Origin: Undibacter mobilis
GTDB lineage: Bacteria > Pseudomonadota > Alphaproteobacteria > Rhizobiales > Xanthobacteraceae
Assembly: GCF_003367195.1 (NCBI RefSeq)
Contig: NZ_QRGO01000001.1
Location: 1,536,501 to 1,600,500, forward strand
DNA length: 64,000 bases
Reading direction: 5' to 3'
Shown here one piece after another: positions 16,688 through 25,114 of the stretch. Below the pieces are notes generated by a model. The model ran no database searches. It saw nothing but the letters and a program-made list of their open reading frames with translations, and was not told the origin of the DNA. The translations under genes were made by a program, and so were the position numbers. Position 1 is the first letter of the stretch, and every line of letters begins with the position of its first letter.

Positions 16688-17869
16688 ATGTTCAAGACGA
16701 TTGCGGCGTTCGACCGCATTGGTGAGGAAAACGCCTTCGCGGTGCTCGCGCGTGCCAATGCGCTGATTGCCCAGGGCCGGGATATCATCAACCTCGGCAT
16801 CGGCCAGCCCGACTTCCGCACCCCGGATTTTATCGTCGAGGCGGCGGTCAAAGCGCTGCGCGACGGCCATCACGGCTACACGGCTGCGAACGGAATTCCG
16901 CCGCTGCGGGAAGCCGTCGCCGCCGACTTGCACAAGCGATTCAAGGTGGACGTCTCGCCCGACAGCGTCATGATCATGCCCGGCGGCAAGCCGACCATGT
17001 TCATGTCGATCCTGATGTTCGGCGAACCTGGCGCCGAGATCATGTATCCCGATCCCGGCTTCCCGATCTATCGCTCGATGATCGAGTTCACCGGCGCGAC
17101 GCCTGTCCCGGTGCCGATCCGCGAGGAGAACGGCTTTGCCTTCTCAGCGGAAGAGACGCTCAAGCTGATCACGCCGAAAACGCGGCTCATCATCGTCAAC
17201 TCACCGGCCAATCCGACCGGCGGCGTCACACCCAAGGTCGAAGTCGACAAGCTGGTCGCCGGCCTCGCCAACTGGCCTGATGTCGCCATCATGTCCGACG
17301 AGATCTACGACCACATGACCTATGACGGGGAGCAGCATGTTTGTCTGCTGTCCTATCCGGAAATCCGCGATCGCTTGATTCTGCTGAATGGCTGGTCGAA
17401 GACCTATGCCATGACCGGCTGGCGTCTCGGCTACGCGATCTTCCCCGGAAAACTCTACGACTATGCGCGCAAGCTCGCCGTGAACCTGCACTCCTGCGTC
17501 AATGCCTCGGCGCAGTATGCCGGCTTGGCCGCGCTCACCGGCCCGCAGGACGAAGTGACGAAGATGATCGCCGAGTTCGATCGCCGCCGCAAAGTCGTGG
17601 TCGAAGGGCTGAACAAGTTGCCCGGCGTATCGTGCCGGACGCCGAAGGGCGCGTTCTATGCCTTCCCGAACATCAAGGCGACCGGATGGAAGGCCAAGGC
17701 GCTGGCTTCGTCGCTGCTGGAAGATGCCGGCGTTGCCATCATCGGTGGGCCGGACTTCGGCATTCTCGGCGAAGGCTATGTGCGCTTGTCTTACGCCAAC
17801 TCGACCGAGAACATCCTCAAGGCGCTCGACCGCATGGGCGATTTCCTGTCGAAGAAGAAAGCGGCGTAA
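16688..17869 (+). CDS. Pyridoxal phosphate-dependent aminotransferase, class I/II
   Basis: A 393-residue fold-type I aminotransferase. Expected residues are present: Asn171 (NSPANPTGG), Asp204 and Tyr207 (SDEIYDH), the PLP-binding Lys238 (GWSKTYAMTGWR) and the C-terminal arginine region (GYVRLSYAN). The wording is closest to aspartate/alanine-type aminotransferases. A GGGAGA ribosome site precedes the ATG at 16688; the open frame upstream encodes no family sequence. The preceding AT-rich region suggests a regulated promoter. It ends 6 bases from the convergent mscS-like gene. Confidence 0.88.
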   Translation: MFKTIAAFDRIGEENAFAVLARANALIAQGRDIINLGIGQPDFRTPDFIVEAAVKALRDGHHGYTAANGIPPLREAVAADLHKRFKVDVSPDSVMIMPGGKPTMFMSILMFGEPGAEIMYPDPGFPIYRSMIEFTGATPVPVPIREENGFAFSAEETLKLITPKTRLIIVNSPANPTGGVTPKVEVDKLVAGLANWPDVAIMSDEIYDHMTYDGEQHVCLLSYPEIRDRLILLNGWSKTYAMTGWRLGYAIFPGKLYDYARKLAVNLHSCVNASAQYAGLAALTGPQDEVTKMIAEFDRRRKVVVEGLNKLPGVSCRTPKGAFYAFPNIKATGWKAKALASSLLEDAGVAIIGGPDFGILGEGYVRLSYANSTENILKALDRMGDFLSKKKAA

Positions 17870-17875
17870 CGCGCT

Positions 17876-19228
17876 TTATCCCGGAAACGGCGATTTCGGC
17901 GCCGCTGTGTCGTCCTGATCCTTCGGCGGATCGGGTTCGTCTTCGCGCGCGAGTTCGTAGATCACCCGTGCCGGCCCTGGCTTCGGTATGGTCACGCCTT
18001 GATGCGCCAGCGTGTCCCACAGCGCGAGCAGCACGTCGCTCCGCACATTGATGATGCCGGCGGCCGGATCGCGTATCCAGAACCACATTTCGTATTCGAT
18101 CGAGGTTGAACCGAACGCCGTGAGCATGCATTGCGGCGTCGGCTTCTGCACCACGCGATCGACGCGTTGCGCCGCTTCGACCGCAGCAGCCTGCGCCTTG
18201 CGAGGATCGCTGTCGTAGGTCGTATTAAACTTGACCGACAGGCGGACAAGGTCGCTCGAGTAGCTCCAGTTGGCGACGCGCTGGGTAATGAAGTCCTCGT
18301 TCGGGATGAGATATTCGCGGCCGTCGCGGGTGTCGACCGAGGTATAGCGCGCGCCCATGATCCCGACGCGGCCGAAATGCTCGCCGACCGAGATAACGTC
18401 GCCCGGTTTGATGGATTTGTCGGCGAGCAGGATGATGCCGCTGACGAAGTTCGACACGATCTTCTGCAGGCCGAAGCCGAGGCCGACGCCGATCGCGCCG
18501 GAGAAGAAGGCGAGCGCCGACAGATCGATGCCGACGCTCGACAACACGGTGATAATCGCGAAGGCGATCAGCAGGATGCGGATCATCTTGCTGATCAGCA
18601 CCTGGACGGATGGTGTCAGATCTTTCTCCGATTTGATACGCCGATCCATGAAGTCGCTCAGCGCATTGGCAATCCACAATGCGATCAGCAGGAGCACTGT
18701 GCCCTTGATCACCAGCAGCGCCGATATGCGGAGGCCGCCGAACATCACGGCATAGGCGTCAAGCTCGGCGCGCACCGCCGAACGCAGCCCGACGATGTCG
18801 AGCGCAGCGAAGGTCCAAGCCGCAATCGACACCACGCGATGGATGAACTGGTTGCGGATGAGTGAGGTGACCAGCGCGATGACGACCCACGCGGTCGCAA
18901 GACTGACGGCAACGCCGACCAGGTAGGAGCGGCTGGGCCATGTCATCGACAGCATCGCCTCGCGGGCGATGAATGCAATCGCGATAAAGAGGATGGTGCC
19001 GATACAATCGAGGAGCGCTTTGGCGAGCAGCTTGATGAGCGGTGGCCAGCTGGCACCGAGCTTGTCGAGGTCGACGCGGCGGCGGATCGTGGCGCCCGCC
19101 AGTGCGCCGGCGAAGCCGGCCACCAGGAGTATGCCGAATTGAACGAGCAGCCAGAACGAGGACAGTTCGGCGACGAGGTTATGCAGCGTGCCGCTCAGAT
19201 TGGCGACGACGCCCTGGACGTTGTCCAT
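17876..19228 (-). CDS. MscS family mechanosensitive ion channel
   Basis: A 450-residue inner-membrane protein. Several N-terminal transmembrane helices (first at about 27-47) precede the conserved pore and beta domain: ALAFFSGAIGVGLGFGLQKI is the pore-lining TM3 equivalent, followed by SNFVSGIILLADKSIKPGD and the VNTRD-like SVDTRDGREYLIPN. The family opens under membrane tension to release osmolytes during osmotic downshock. The extended N-terminus makes it larger than E. coli MscS (286 residues), placing it in the YnaI/MscM-like group. Convergent with the aminotransferase gene. Confidence 0.88.
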   Translation of the reverse strand: MDNVQGVVANLSGTLHNLVAELSSFWLLVQFGILLVAGFAGALAGATIRRRVDLDKLGASWPPLIKLLAKALLDCIGTILFIAIAFIAREAMLSMTWPSRSYLVGVAVSLATAWVVIALVTSLIRNQFIHRVVSIAAWTFAALDIVGLRSAVRAELDAYAVMFGGLRISALLVIKGTVLLLIALWIANALSDFMDRRIKSEKDLTPSVQVLISKMIRILLIAFAIITVLSSVGIDLSALAFFSGAIGVGLGFGLQKIVSNFVSGIILLADKSIKPGDVISVGEHFGRVGIMGARYTSVDTRDGREYLIPNEDFITQRVANWSYSSDLVRLSVKFNTTYDSDPRKAQAAAVEAAQRVDRVVQKPTPQCMLTAFGSTSIEYEMWFWIRDPAAGIINVRSDVLLALWDTLAHQGVTIPKPGPARVIYELAREDEPDPPKDQDDTAAPKSPFPG

Positions 19229-19355
19229 GTTTCTGCACTCCGGTTCCCTGCGCGCTGGTCGGCAGGGCCTTTATCACTGCAATTCCTATCAAATTGCGCT
19301 TTGAACCGCGGCGCCGCGGGCCCGGTTATGCACATCTACCCGATGCAAAATGGCC

Positions 19356-20303
19356 TCAGCGCATGGCGAAGCGGAAACCGACGAGGACGATGGCAAGGCC
19401 GATCAGCTGCGGGATGCTCGGTACGATGCCCAGTGCGAGAAAGCCCAGGATCAGCGAAAAGCCCGGTACCAGCGCCGGAAATGTCGAGGCGCGCCCCGCG
19501 CCGAGCAGCGCCACCGACCGCGCAAACAGGAAGATCGGCAGCACGCCGGCAACGAGCCCCTGCACGACGATCTGCAGCAGGTTTTCGCCCCAGCCGAAAC
19601 GCAGCATGTTCTCGGTGCCGACGAACAGAAAATAGACGGGGCCGTAAATCAGCACGGACATCAGGCCGACCGCGGCGACGACGCGGATTCCGGACACCTG
19701 CCACTGCCGTAACAGGATGCCGAACAGCGCCCAGAAGGCGCCGGCTGTCGCAAACAGCAAATCGCCGCCGATGCCATGCGTGCCGATGGTGGCGAGCGAT
19801 TCGACGCCGAACACAACAAGCCCAATGGTGATGGTGATGGCGCCGACGATCCGGGCCGCGGACAAGCGCTCCCTGAGCAGCAGAGCGGCGAGTACGATGC
19901 CGGCCAGCGTGGCCGTCGCCGGCTGGATCGTGGTGCCGTGGCCGAACGGAACGAGGATGAAACCGGTGTAGGCGAGGAGCGCCTGGGTCGGACCGGACAG
20001 CACCGCCAGAATGAAACCGCGCCGCCAGCCGATGCCGCCGAGATCGGCGATCCCGTCCCGCATGACCACGGGAAGAAGCAGAAGTCCGGTCCAGATATAG
20101 CGGTGAGCCGCAAGATCGGCCGGCGAAAAGCCGATCGAGATGCCGTGTTTCGCCACTGCGAACCCGGCGGCCCAGGCCAGCGCCGCGCCGACGCCGCACA
20201 GGATGCCTATAATTGCGGCCGACGGTTTTCCGCCTGGCGAAACTCCGGATGGCGGTGAGGTGGCCGGCATGGCTGCATCCAGTTTTTTGTGGCGAAAGGC
20301 CAT
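19356..20303 (-). CDS. DMT family (EamA) transporter
   Basis: A 315-residue inner-membrane protein with about ten hydrophobic helices in two EamA repeats after a roughly 25-residue soluble N-terminal segment. The sequences AAHRYIWTGLLLLPVVM and LSAARIVGAITITIGLVVFG are typical of the family. The substrate is unknown. It is transcribed away from the BKACE gene starting at 20403, with a 100-base shared promoter space, so export and the BKACE pathway could be co-regulated. It is not homologous in detail to the DMT protein at 961-1869. Confidence 0.82.
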   Translation of the reverse strand: MAFRHKKLDAAMPATSPPSGVSPGGKPSAAIIGILCGVGAALAWAAGFAVAKHGISIGFSPADLAAHRYIWTGLLLLPVVMRDGIADLGGIGWRRGFILAVLSGPTQALLAYTGFILVPFGHGTTIQPATATLAGIVLAALLLRERLSAARIVGAITITIGLVVFGVESLATIGTHGIGGDLLFATAGAFWALFGILLRQWQVSGIRVVAAVGLMSVLIYGPVYFLFVGTENMLRFGWGENLLQIVVQGLVAGVLPIFLFARSVALLGAGRASTFPALVPGFSLILGFLALGIVPSIPQLIGLAIVLVGFRFAMR

Positions 20304-20402
20304 GCGTCATGCGAGGTGACGTGCGCCCGGCAGATAATCTAGGATTGCCGCTCAAGTCCAACGATCAAAACACACAGCAACTACCCCAAGGACGGATACC
20401 TC

Positions 20403-21338
20403 ATGGCGAAGTCGCGCAAAGTCATCATTACCTGCGCCGTTACCGGTGGCATTCACACGCCTTCAATGTCGCCCCATCTCCCGGTTACCGCGCAGGAAAT
20501 CGCGGACGCGGCCATTGGCGCGGCCGAGGCCGGCGCCGCGGTTGTCCACCTGCATGCACGAAACCCGCAGGATGGCCGTCCGGATCAGTCGCCCGAACTT
20601 TTTTCTCCGTTCCTCAAGGTTATCAAGCAGCGCTCGGACGTCGTGCTGAACCTGACCACCGGCGGCGCTCCCACCATGACCGTCGAAGAACGCTTGCGCC
20701 CGGCGGCGACGTTCAAGCCGGAAGTCGCATCGCTCAACATGGGTACGATGAACTTCGGTCTCTATCCCATGATCGAGCGCTTCAAGGGCAAGTTCAAATA
20801 TGATTGGGAAGAGCCCTATCTCGAAGGCACCCGCAAGGGCATGTTCAAGAACACGCTCGCCGACATCGAGATGATCCTGACGACCTGCGCCGAGAATAAC
20901 ACGCGCTTCGAAGTCGAGTGCTACGACATCAGTCATCTTTATACACTGAAGCACTTCCTTGATCGCGGCGTCATCAAGGCGCCGCTGTTCATCCAGTCGG
21001 TGTTCGGCATTCTCGGCGGCATCGGAACCCATCCTGAAGACGTCATCATGATGAAGCGCACGGCCGACCGTTTGTTCGGTGACCAATACCACTGGTCCGT
21101 TCTCGGCGCCGGCGCATCGCAGATGCGCATCGCGGCGATGGCGGCGTCGATGGGCGGCAATGTCCGCGTCGGCCTTGAGGACTCGCTGTGGATCGGCCCC
21201 GGCAAGCTCGCCGAATCCAACGCACAGCAGGTCAAGAAGGTGCGGCAGATTCTCGAAGGCCTCGGCCTCGAAATTGCGACGCCCGACGATGCGCGGGAAA
21301 TCCTGTCGCTCAAGGGCGGCGACAAGGTCGCGTTCTGA
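20403..21338 (+). CDS. BKACE family (DUF849) 3-keto-5-aminohexanoate cleavage-type enzyme
   Basis: A 311-residue TIM-barrel enzyme. The N-terminal ITCAVTGGIHTPSMSP and the zinc-binding His49 and His51 (VVHLHARNPQDGRPDQ) are family hallmarks. BKACE enzymes condense a beta-keto acid with acetyl-CoA to give a CoA ester and acetoacetate; the substrate differs among members, from 3-keto-5-aminohexanoate in lysine fermentation to dehydrocarnitine and others. Its stop overlaps the start of a TRAP small permease (TGATG), which strongly links the enzyme to uptake of a carboxylate. The specific substrate cannot be read from the sequence. Confidence 0.88.
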   Translation: MAKSRKVIITCAVTGGIHTPSMSPHLPVTAQEIADAAIGAAEAGAAVVHLHARNPQDGRPDQSPELFSPFLKVIKQRSDVVLNLTTGGAPTMTVEERLRPAATFKPEVASLNMGTMNFGLYPMIERFKGKFKYDWEEPYLEGTRKGMFKNTLADIEMILTTCAENNTRFEVECYDISHLYTLKHFLDRGVIKAPLFIQSVFGILGGIGTHPEDVIMMKRTADRLFGDQYHWSVLGAGASQMRIAAMAASMGGNVRVGLEDSLWIGPGKLAESNAQQVKKVRQILEGLGLEIATPDDAREILSLKGGDKVAF

Positions 21339-21883
21339 TGCCGCGGCGCTTGTCGCCACACCATGCAGGATCTTGGCAGCCGGTCGCTATCGCCGACCGG
21401 CTGTCGCGTTTCACGATGGTCGTAGCGGCAGCCCTGACCTTTGCAGTGGCCATCGTGCTGCTCGCCGACGTCGTGAGCCGCGCTGTCGCCGGCCGTCCGA
21501 TGGGCGGTGTCAAAGATATCGTCGGCAACGTCATCGTCATGATCGTGTTTCTGCAGGCTGGTTACGCGGTACGTTGCCGGTCGATGCAGCGCACCGATTT
21601 CTTGCTTGGCCTGATGCCGTGGCCGGCGCGCCGCATCGCACTCGCGGTGGGCTATGCGCTCGGCGCGATGTTGTTCGCCGCGATTGCCGCCGCCAATTGG
21701 CCGCCCGCGCTCGCGGCATTCGGCGGCAGCGCCGGCGTTGCGGCCTGGATCGCCCGTTTCGCCATCGTCGCCGGCGCAGCGCTGGCTTGCGTCAACTACG
21801 GACTTCTTGCAATCCTCGATCTGACCGGCGCCGAGCCGACGCTCGATAGCGAGCTTGCCGATCTACGGAGGCTGGAGCCATGA
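21338..21883 (+). CDS. TRAP transporter small permease (DctQ)
   Basis: A 181-residue membrane protein with four hydrophobic helices, fitting DctQ, the small integral membrane subunit of tripartite ATP-independent periplasmic transporters. The ATG at 21338 shares one base with the BKACE stop codon; a longer open frame upstream lies wholly inside the BKACE gene. It is followed directly by the large permease. The usual periplasmic binding protein (DctP) is not present beside it, so the solute receptor must be encoded elsewhere if the system works. Confidence 0.78.
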   Translation: MPRRLSPHHAGSWQPVAIADRLSRFTMVVAAALTFAVAIVLLADVVSRAVAGRPMGGVKDIVGNVIVMIVFLQAGYAVRCRSMQRTDFLLGLMPWPARRIALAVGYALGAMLFAAIAAANWPPALAAFGGSAGVAAWIARFAIVAGAALACVNYGLLAILDLTGAEPTLDSELADLRRLEP

Positions 21884-21908
21884 AGCTGGCTTGCTGGCGG
21901 GCGACAGC

Positions 21909-23210
21909 GTGATCGGAGCAGGCGTGGCCACCGTGATGCTCGTTGTCCTGGTGATGCTGATCGCTTTCGGCGTCCAGGTCGCTACAGCGCTCGGCCTTGT
22001 CAGCATGGCCGCAATCTATGCAGCAACCGGCGACTGGCAGGTGGTGTCTCGCCTCATCGTAGCGACCGCCTACGATGGGCTACGGGTCGATGCCATCATC
22101 GCCATTCCCCTCTTCATGCTGATGGGCGAATTCATCGCGCGATCCGGCGCCGTGACCGACGTTTTTCGGGCCGCGACTTGCGCGTTGCACCGGGTGCCAA
22201 GTGGTGCGGCGCTGGCCGCTGTGGCCGGGAATGCCCTTCATGCTTTTGTGGCCGGTGGCTCAGCCGCTGGTACGGCCGGCTATTCCCATATCACCTATGG
22301 TGAACTGCGCCGCCGCGCCGCCGATCGCGCTGCATCGCTCGGCATGCTCGCTGGCGCCTCCGCGCTGGGTATGTTGTTGCCGCCGAGCGTGTTGATGGTG
22401 ACCTGGGGCATTCTCACGCGTCAGCCGGTCGGCGCCATCTTTCTCGCCATGCTGATACCGGCCATGCTTGCCTTGGCCGGCTTCGTCGTCTCGGTGCTGG
22501 TCGCCGCTCCGGCGCCGGGATCCCGCGAGAATTCGCGCAAGGATTTGCCAACGGACGCGCCGCCGCCGCGGGCGGTGGCGAGCTTGATTGGCATTCTGCT
22601 GGTCGTGGTCACCGTTCTGCTCTGCGTTGGTTTGCGGCTCCTCAGTGTCGCCGAGACAGCCAGTCTCGGCGTTGGGCTCGCTCTCATCATGGCGATCGGC
22701 AAAGGCATGCGGGCCGGCGCCATCGTCGAGGCGATTCTGGTCGTGGGGCGGGCATCCGCACCAATCCTGCTGCTCATCTTCGCCGCGCTCCTCTATGGCC
22801 AGGCCCTTGCTGTTACCGGAGCGGGCGCCGCTATTCAGGCGGCGCTCGGCAGCCTCGGAGCGGCGGGGGCGCTCGCCGTGATGGTGGCGATATGGCTGGT
22901 GCTGGTGACGGTCCTCGATGCGCTGTCGGCGGTCGCGCTCACCGCGGCGCTGTTTGTCCCCGCTGCCTCGACATTAGGCATCGATCCGCTGGCTCTGGCT
23001 GTGATCGGCGTCCTGGTTCTGGAGGGCGCGCCGCTGGTGCCGCCCTTCGGCCTCCTCGTCTTCACCGCGCGGGCCGCCGGCGAGGACGGCGTCCCGGTGT
23101 TCGACATCTTCAGACATGTCCTGCCGGTGCTGACGATTCTGATGGCGGCGATACTTCTTGTTGCGGCCTTCCCCAAAGTTGCCATCTGGCTGCCCTATCT
23201 GGTCCGGTAG
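21909..23210 (+). CDS. TRAP transporter large permease (DctM)
   Basis: A roughly 433-residue membrane protein with about 12 helices, matching DctM, the Na+-coupled channel-forming subunit of TRAP transporters. Typical segments are IAIPLFMLMGEFIARSG, GNALHAFVAGGSAAGTA and LGMLLPPSVLMVTWG. The start is uncertain: GTG 21909 is used here, TTG 21891 is possible, and an ATG at 21880 overlapping the DctQ stop is in another frame and stops after 10 codons. It is coupled with DctQ and the BKACE enzyme and probably imports the carboxylate that BKACE uses. Confidence 0.82.
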   Translation: MIGAGVATVMLVVLVMLIAFGVQVATALGLVSMAAIYAATGDWQVVSRLIVATAYDGLRVDAIIAIPLFMLMGEFIARSGAVTDVFRAATCALHRVPSGAALAAVAGNALHAFVAGGSAAGTAGYSHITYGELRRRAADRAASLGMLAGASALGMLLPPSVLMVTWGILTRQPVGAIFLAMLIPAMLALAGFVVSVLVAAPAPGSRENSRKDLPTDAPPPRAVASLIGILLVVVTVLLCVGLRLLSVAETASLGVGLALIMAIGKGMRAGAIVEAILVVGRASAPILLLIFAALLYGQALAVTGAGAAIQAALGSLGAAGALAVMVAIWLVLVTVLDALSAVALTAALFVPAASTLGIDPLALAVIGVLVLEGAPLVPPFGLLVFTARAAGEDGVPVFDIFRHVLPVLTILMAAILLVAAFPKVAIWLPYLVR

Positions 23211-23295
23211 CCGTTCGGTGGCAGCGACAAATTGCGCGCCGGGTTGACGCGCGACCATTGGCGCGCTTGGTGGATTCGCCAACAAGGACACGCCG

Positions 23296-24984
23296 ATGCA
23301 TCACCACATGCCGCTGATCTCGACACTCGTCCTGGGCCTTGTGGTCGCGTTTGCGCTGGGGGCTCTGGCACAGCGCCTGCGGATCTCGCCTTTGGTCGGT
23401 TATTTGCTGGCCGGTGTGGTGATCGGTCCGGCGACGCCGGGTTTTGTGGCGGATATCGGCCTCGCCAACCAGCTCGCCGAAATCGGCGTCATCCTGCTGA
23501 TGTTCGGCGTCGGCCTGCATTTCTCGCTCAAGGATCTGTTGTCGGTCAGGGCCATCGCCGTGCCCGGCGCGGTGGCGCAGATCACGGTGGCGACCCTGCT
23601 CGGCATGGGGCTCGCCGCGGCCATGGGCTGGAATATCGCCGCCGGGCTGGTGTTCGGCTTTGCGCTGTCGGTCGCCTCGACGGTGGTGCTGCTGCGCGCG
23701 TTGCAGGAGCGCCGTCTCGTCGAAACCGAGCGCGGACGCATCGCGGTCGGCTGGCTGATCGTCGAGGATCTCGCCACGGTGATAGCGCTGGTGATGCTGC
23801 CGGCGCTCGCGCCCGTGCTCAAGGGCGGGCTGCAGAGCGGCCCCGACCTGGCATCGCTGCTGATGCCGATCGGTCTGACGATCGCGAAGGTCGTGGCCTT
23901 CCTGGTCGTGATGCTGCTGATTGGTCGCCGCGTCATCCCGTGGATCCTGCACTACATCGCCCACACCGGCTCGCGCGAGCTGTTCCGTCTCTCGGTGCTC
24001 GCGATTGCGCTGGGCTGTGCCTTCGCCGCGGCGACGTTGTTCGACGTGTCCTTTGCGCTCGGCGCTTTCTTCGCCGGCATGATGATGGCGGAGTCGGAGC
24101 TCAGCCAGCGTGCCGCGCAGGAAACCCTGCCGTTGCGCGATGCCTTCGCCGTGCTGTTCTTCGTCTCGGTCGGCATGCTGTTCGACCCGATGATCCTGGT
24201 GACGCAGCCGCTGCCGGTGCTCGCCACCGTGCTCATCATCATGATCGGCAAATCATTCGCCTCTTTCGCCATCGTGCGGTTGTTCAAATACTCGACCAAC
24301 ACGGCGGTGACGATTTCGGCGAGCCTGGCGCAGATCGGCGAATTCTCCTTCATCCTCGCCGGCCTCGGCGTCTCGCTCGGTCTGCTGCCGGAGGAAGGCC
24401 GCGCCCTCATTCTCGCCGGCGCGATCCTGTCGATCCTGCTCAACCCGATGTGCTTTGCCGCGCTCGACTGGTGGCTGGCGCGTAAGGCGGTGCCGGCGCC
24501 GTCGGCCGATGCCGCCCAGGCCGAGCCCGAGCCGGTCGAGCCGGCGCGCGAACCCTTGCCGGCGACGAAGCTCGCCGGTCACGTCGTGCTGGTCGGCTGC
24601 GGCCGGGTCGGCCGGTACTTCATTCTGAACGCCGGCGACAGGGCGGCTCCGCTGCTGGTCGTGGAAGAGAACGTCGATATCGTCGAGCGCCTGCGCCAGG
24701 AAGGGCGCGAGGTCATCGTCGGCAACGCCGCCGCCAAGGAGGTGCTGGAAGCCTGCAATCTGGCGGAGGCGCGCTGTCTCCTCGTGGCCGTGCCGAACGC
24801 CTTCGAGGGCGGGCAGGTCATCGCCCAGGCCCGTATCATCAAACCGGGTTTGCCGATCATGGCGCGCGCGCATTCCGAGGAAGAGGTCGAATACCTCCGC
24901 AAGCACGGCGCCACGTCGGTCATTATGGGTGAACACGAGATCGCCCGGGCCATGATCGACCTGGTACCGCAGCCGGCGACCTGA
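23296..24984 (+). CDS. CPA2 family cation:proton antiporter (YbaL/KefB type) with RCK domain
   Basis: A 562-residue membrane protein. The first 390 residues form about 12 helices of the Na+/H+ exchanger type (RISPLVGYLLAGVVIGPATPG). After a proline/glutamate-rich linker, residues from about 430 form a RCK/TrkA-N domain with HVVLVGCGRVGRY as the dinucleotide-binding loop. This is the layout of YbaL/KefB glutathione- or nucleotide-regulated potassium efflux systems. No ancillary KefF/KefG gene is adjacent. A second antiporter follows at 25115. Confidence 0.88.
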   Translation: MHHHMPLISTLVLGLVVAFALGALAQRLRISPLVGYLLAGVVIGPATPGFVADIGLANQLAEIGVILLMFGVGLHFSLKDLLSVRAIAVPGAVAQITVATLLGMGLAAAMGWNIAAGLVFGFALSVASTVVLLRALQERRLVETERGRIAVGWLIVEDLATVIALVMLPALAPVLKGGLQSGPDLASLLMPIGLTIAKVVAFLVVMLLIGRRVIPWILHYIAHTGSRELFRLSVLAIALGCAFAAATLFDVSFALGAFFAGMMMAESELSQRAAQETLPLRDAFAVLFFVSVGMLFDPMILVTQPLPVLATVLIIMIGKSFASFAIVRLFKYSTNTAVTISASLAQIGEFSFILAGLGVSLGLLPEEGRALILAGAILSILLNPMCFAALDWWLARKAVPAPSADAAQAEPEPVEPAREPLPATKLAGHVVLVGCGRVGRYFILNAGDRAAPLLVVEENVDIVERLRQEGREVIVGNAAAKEVLEACNLAEARCLLVAVPNAFEGGQVIAQARIIKPGLPIMARAHSEEEVEYLRKHGATSVIMGEHEIARAMIDLVPQPAT

Positions 24985-25114
24985 AATTCACGAATTCTTG
25001 CAACGATTGGCGTTTATCTTCCGCAAGCGAATATGTTTCCCTGAGGTCAGGTGATTTGCGGCCGAAGCGCCGCCGGATCGCCGCTCGCTCAAGTCCGGAG
25101 AACCTTGCGGTCAG

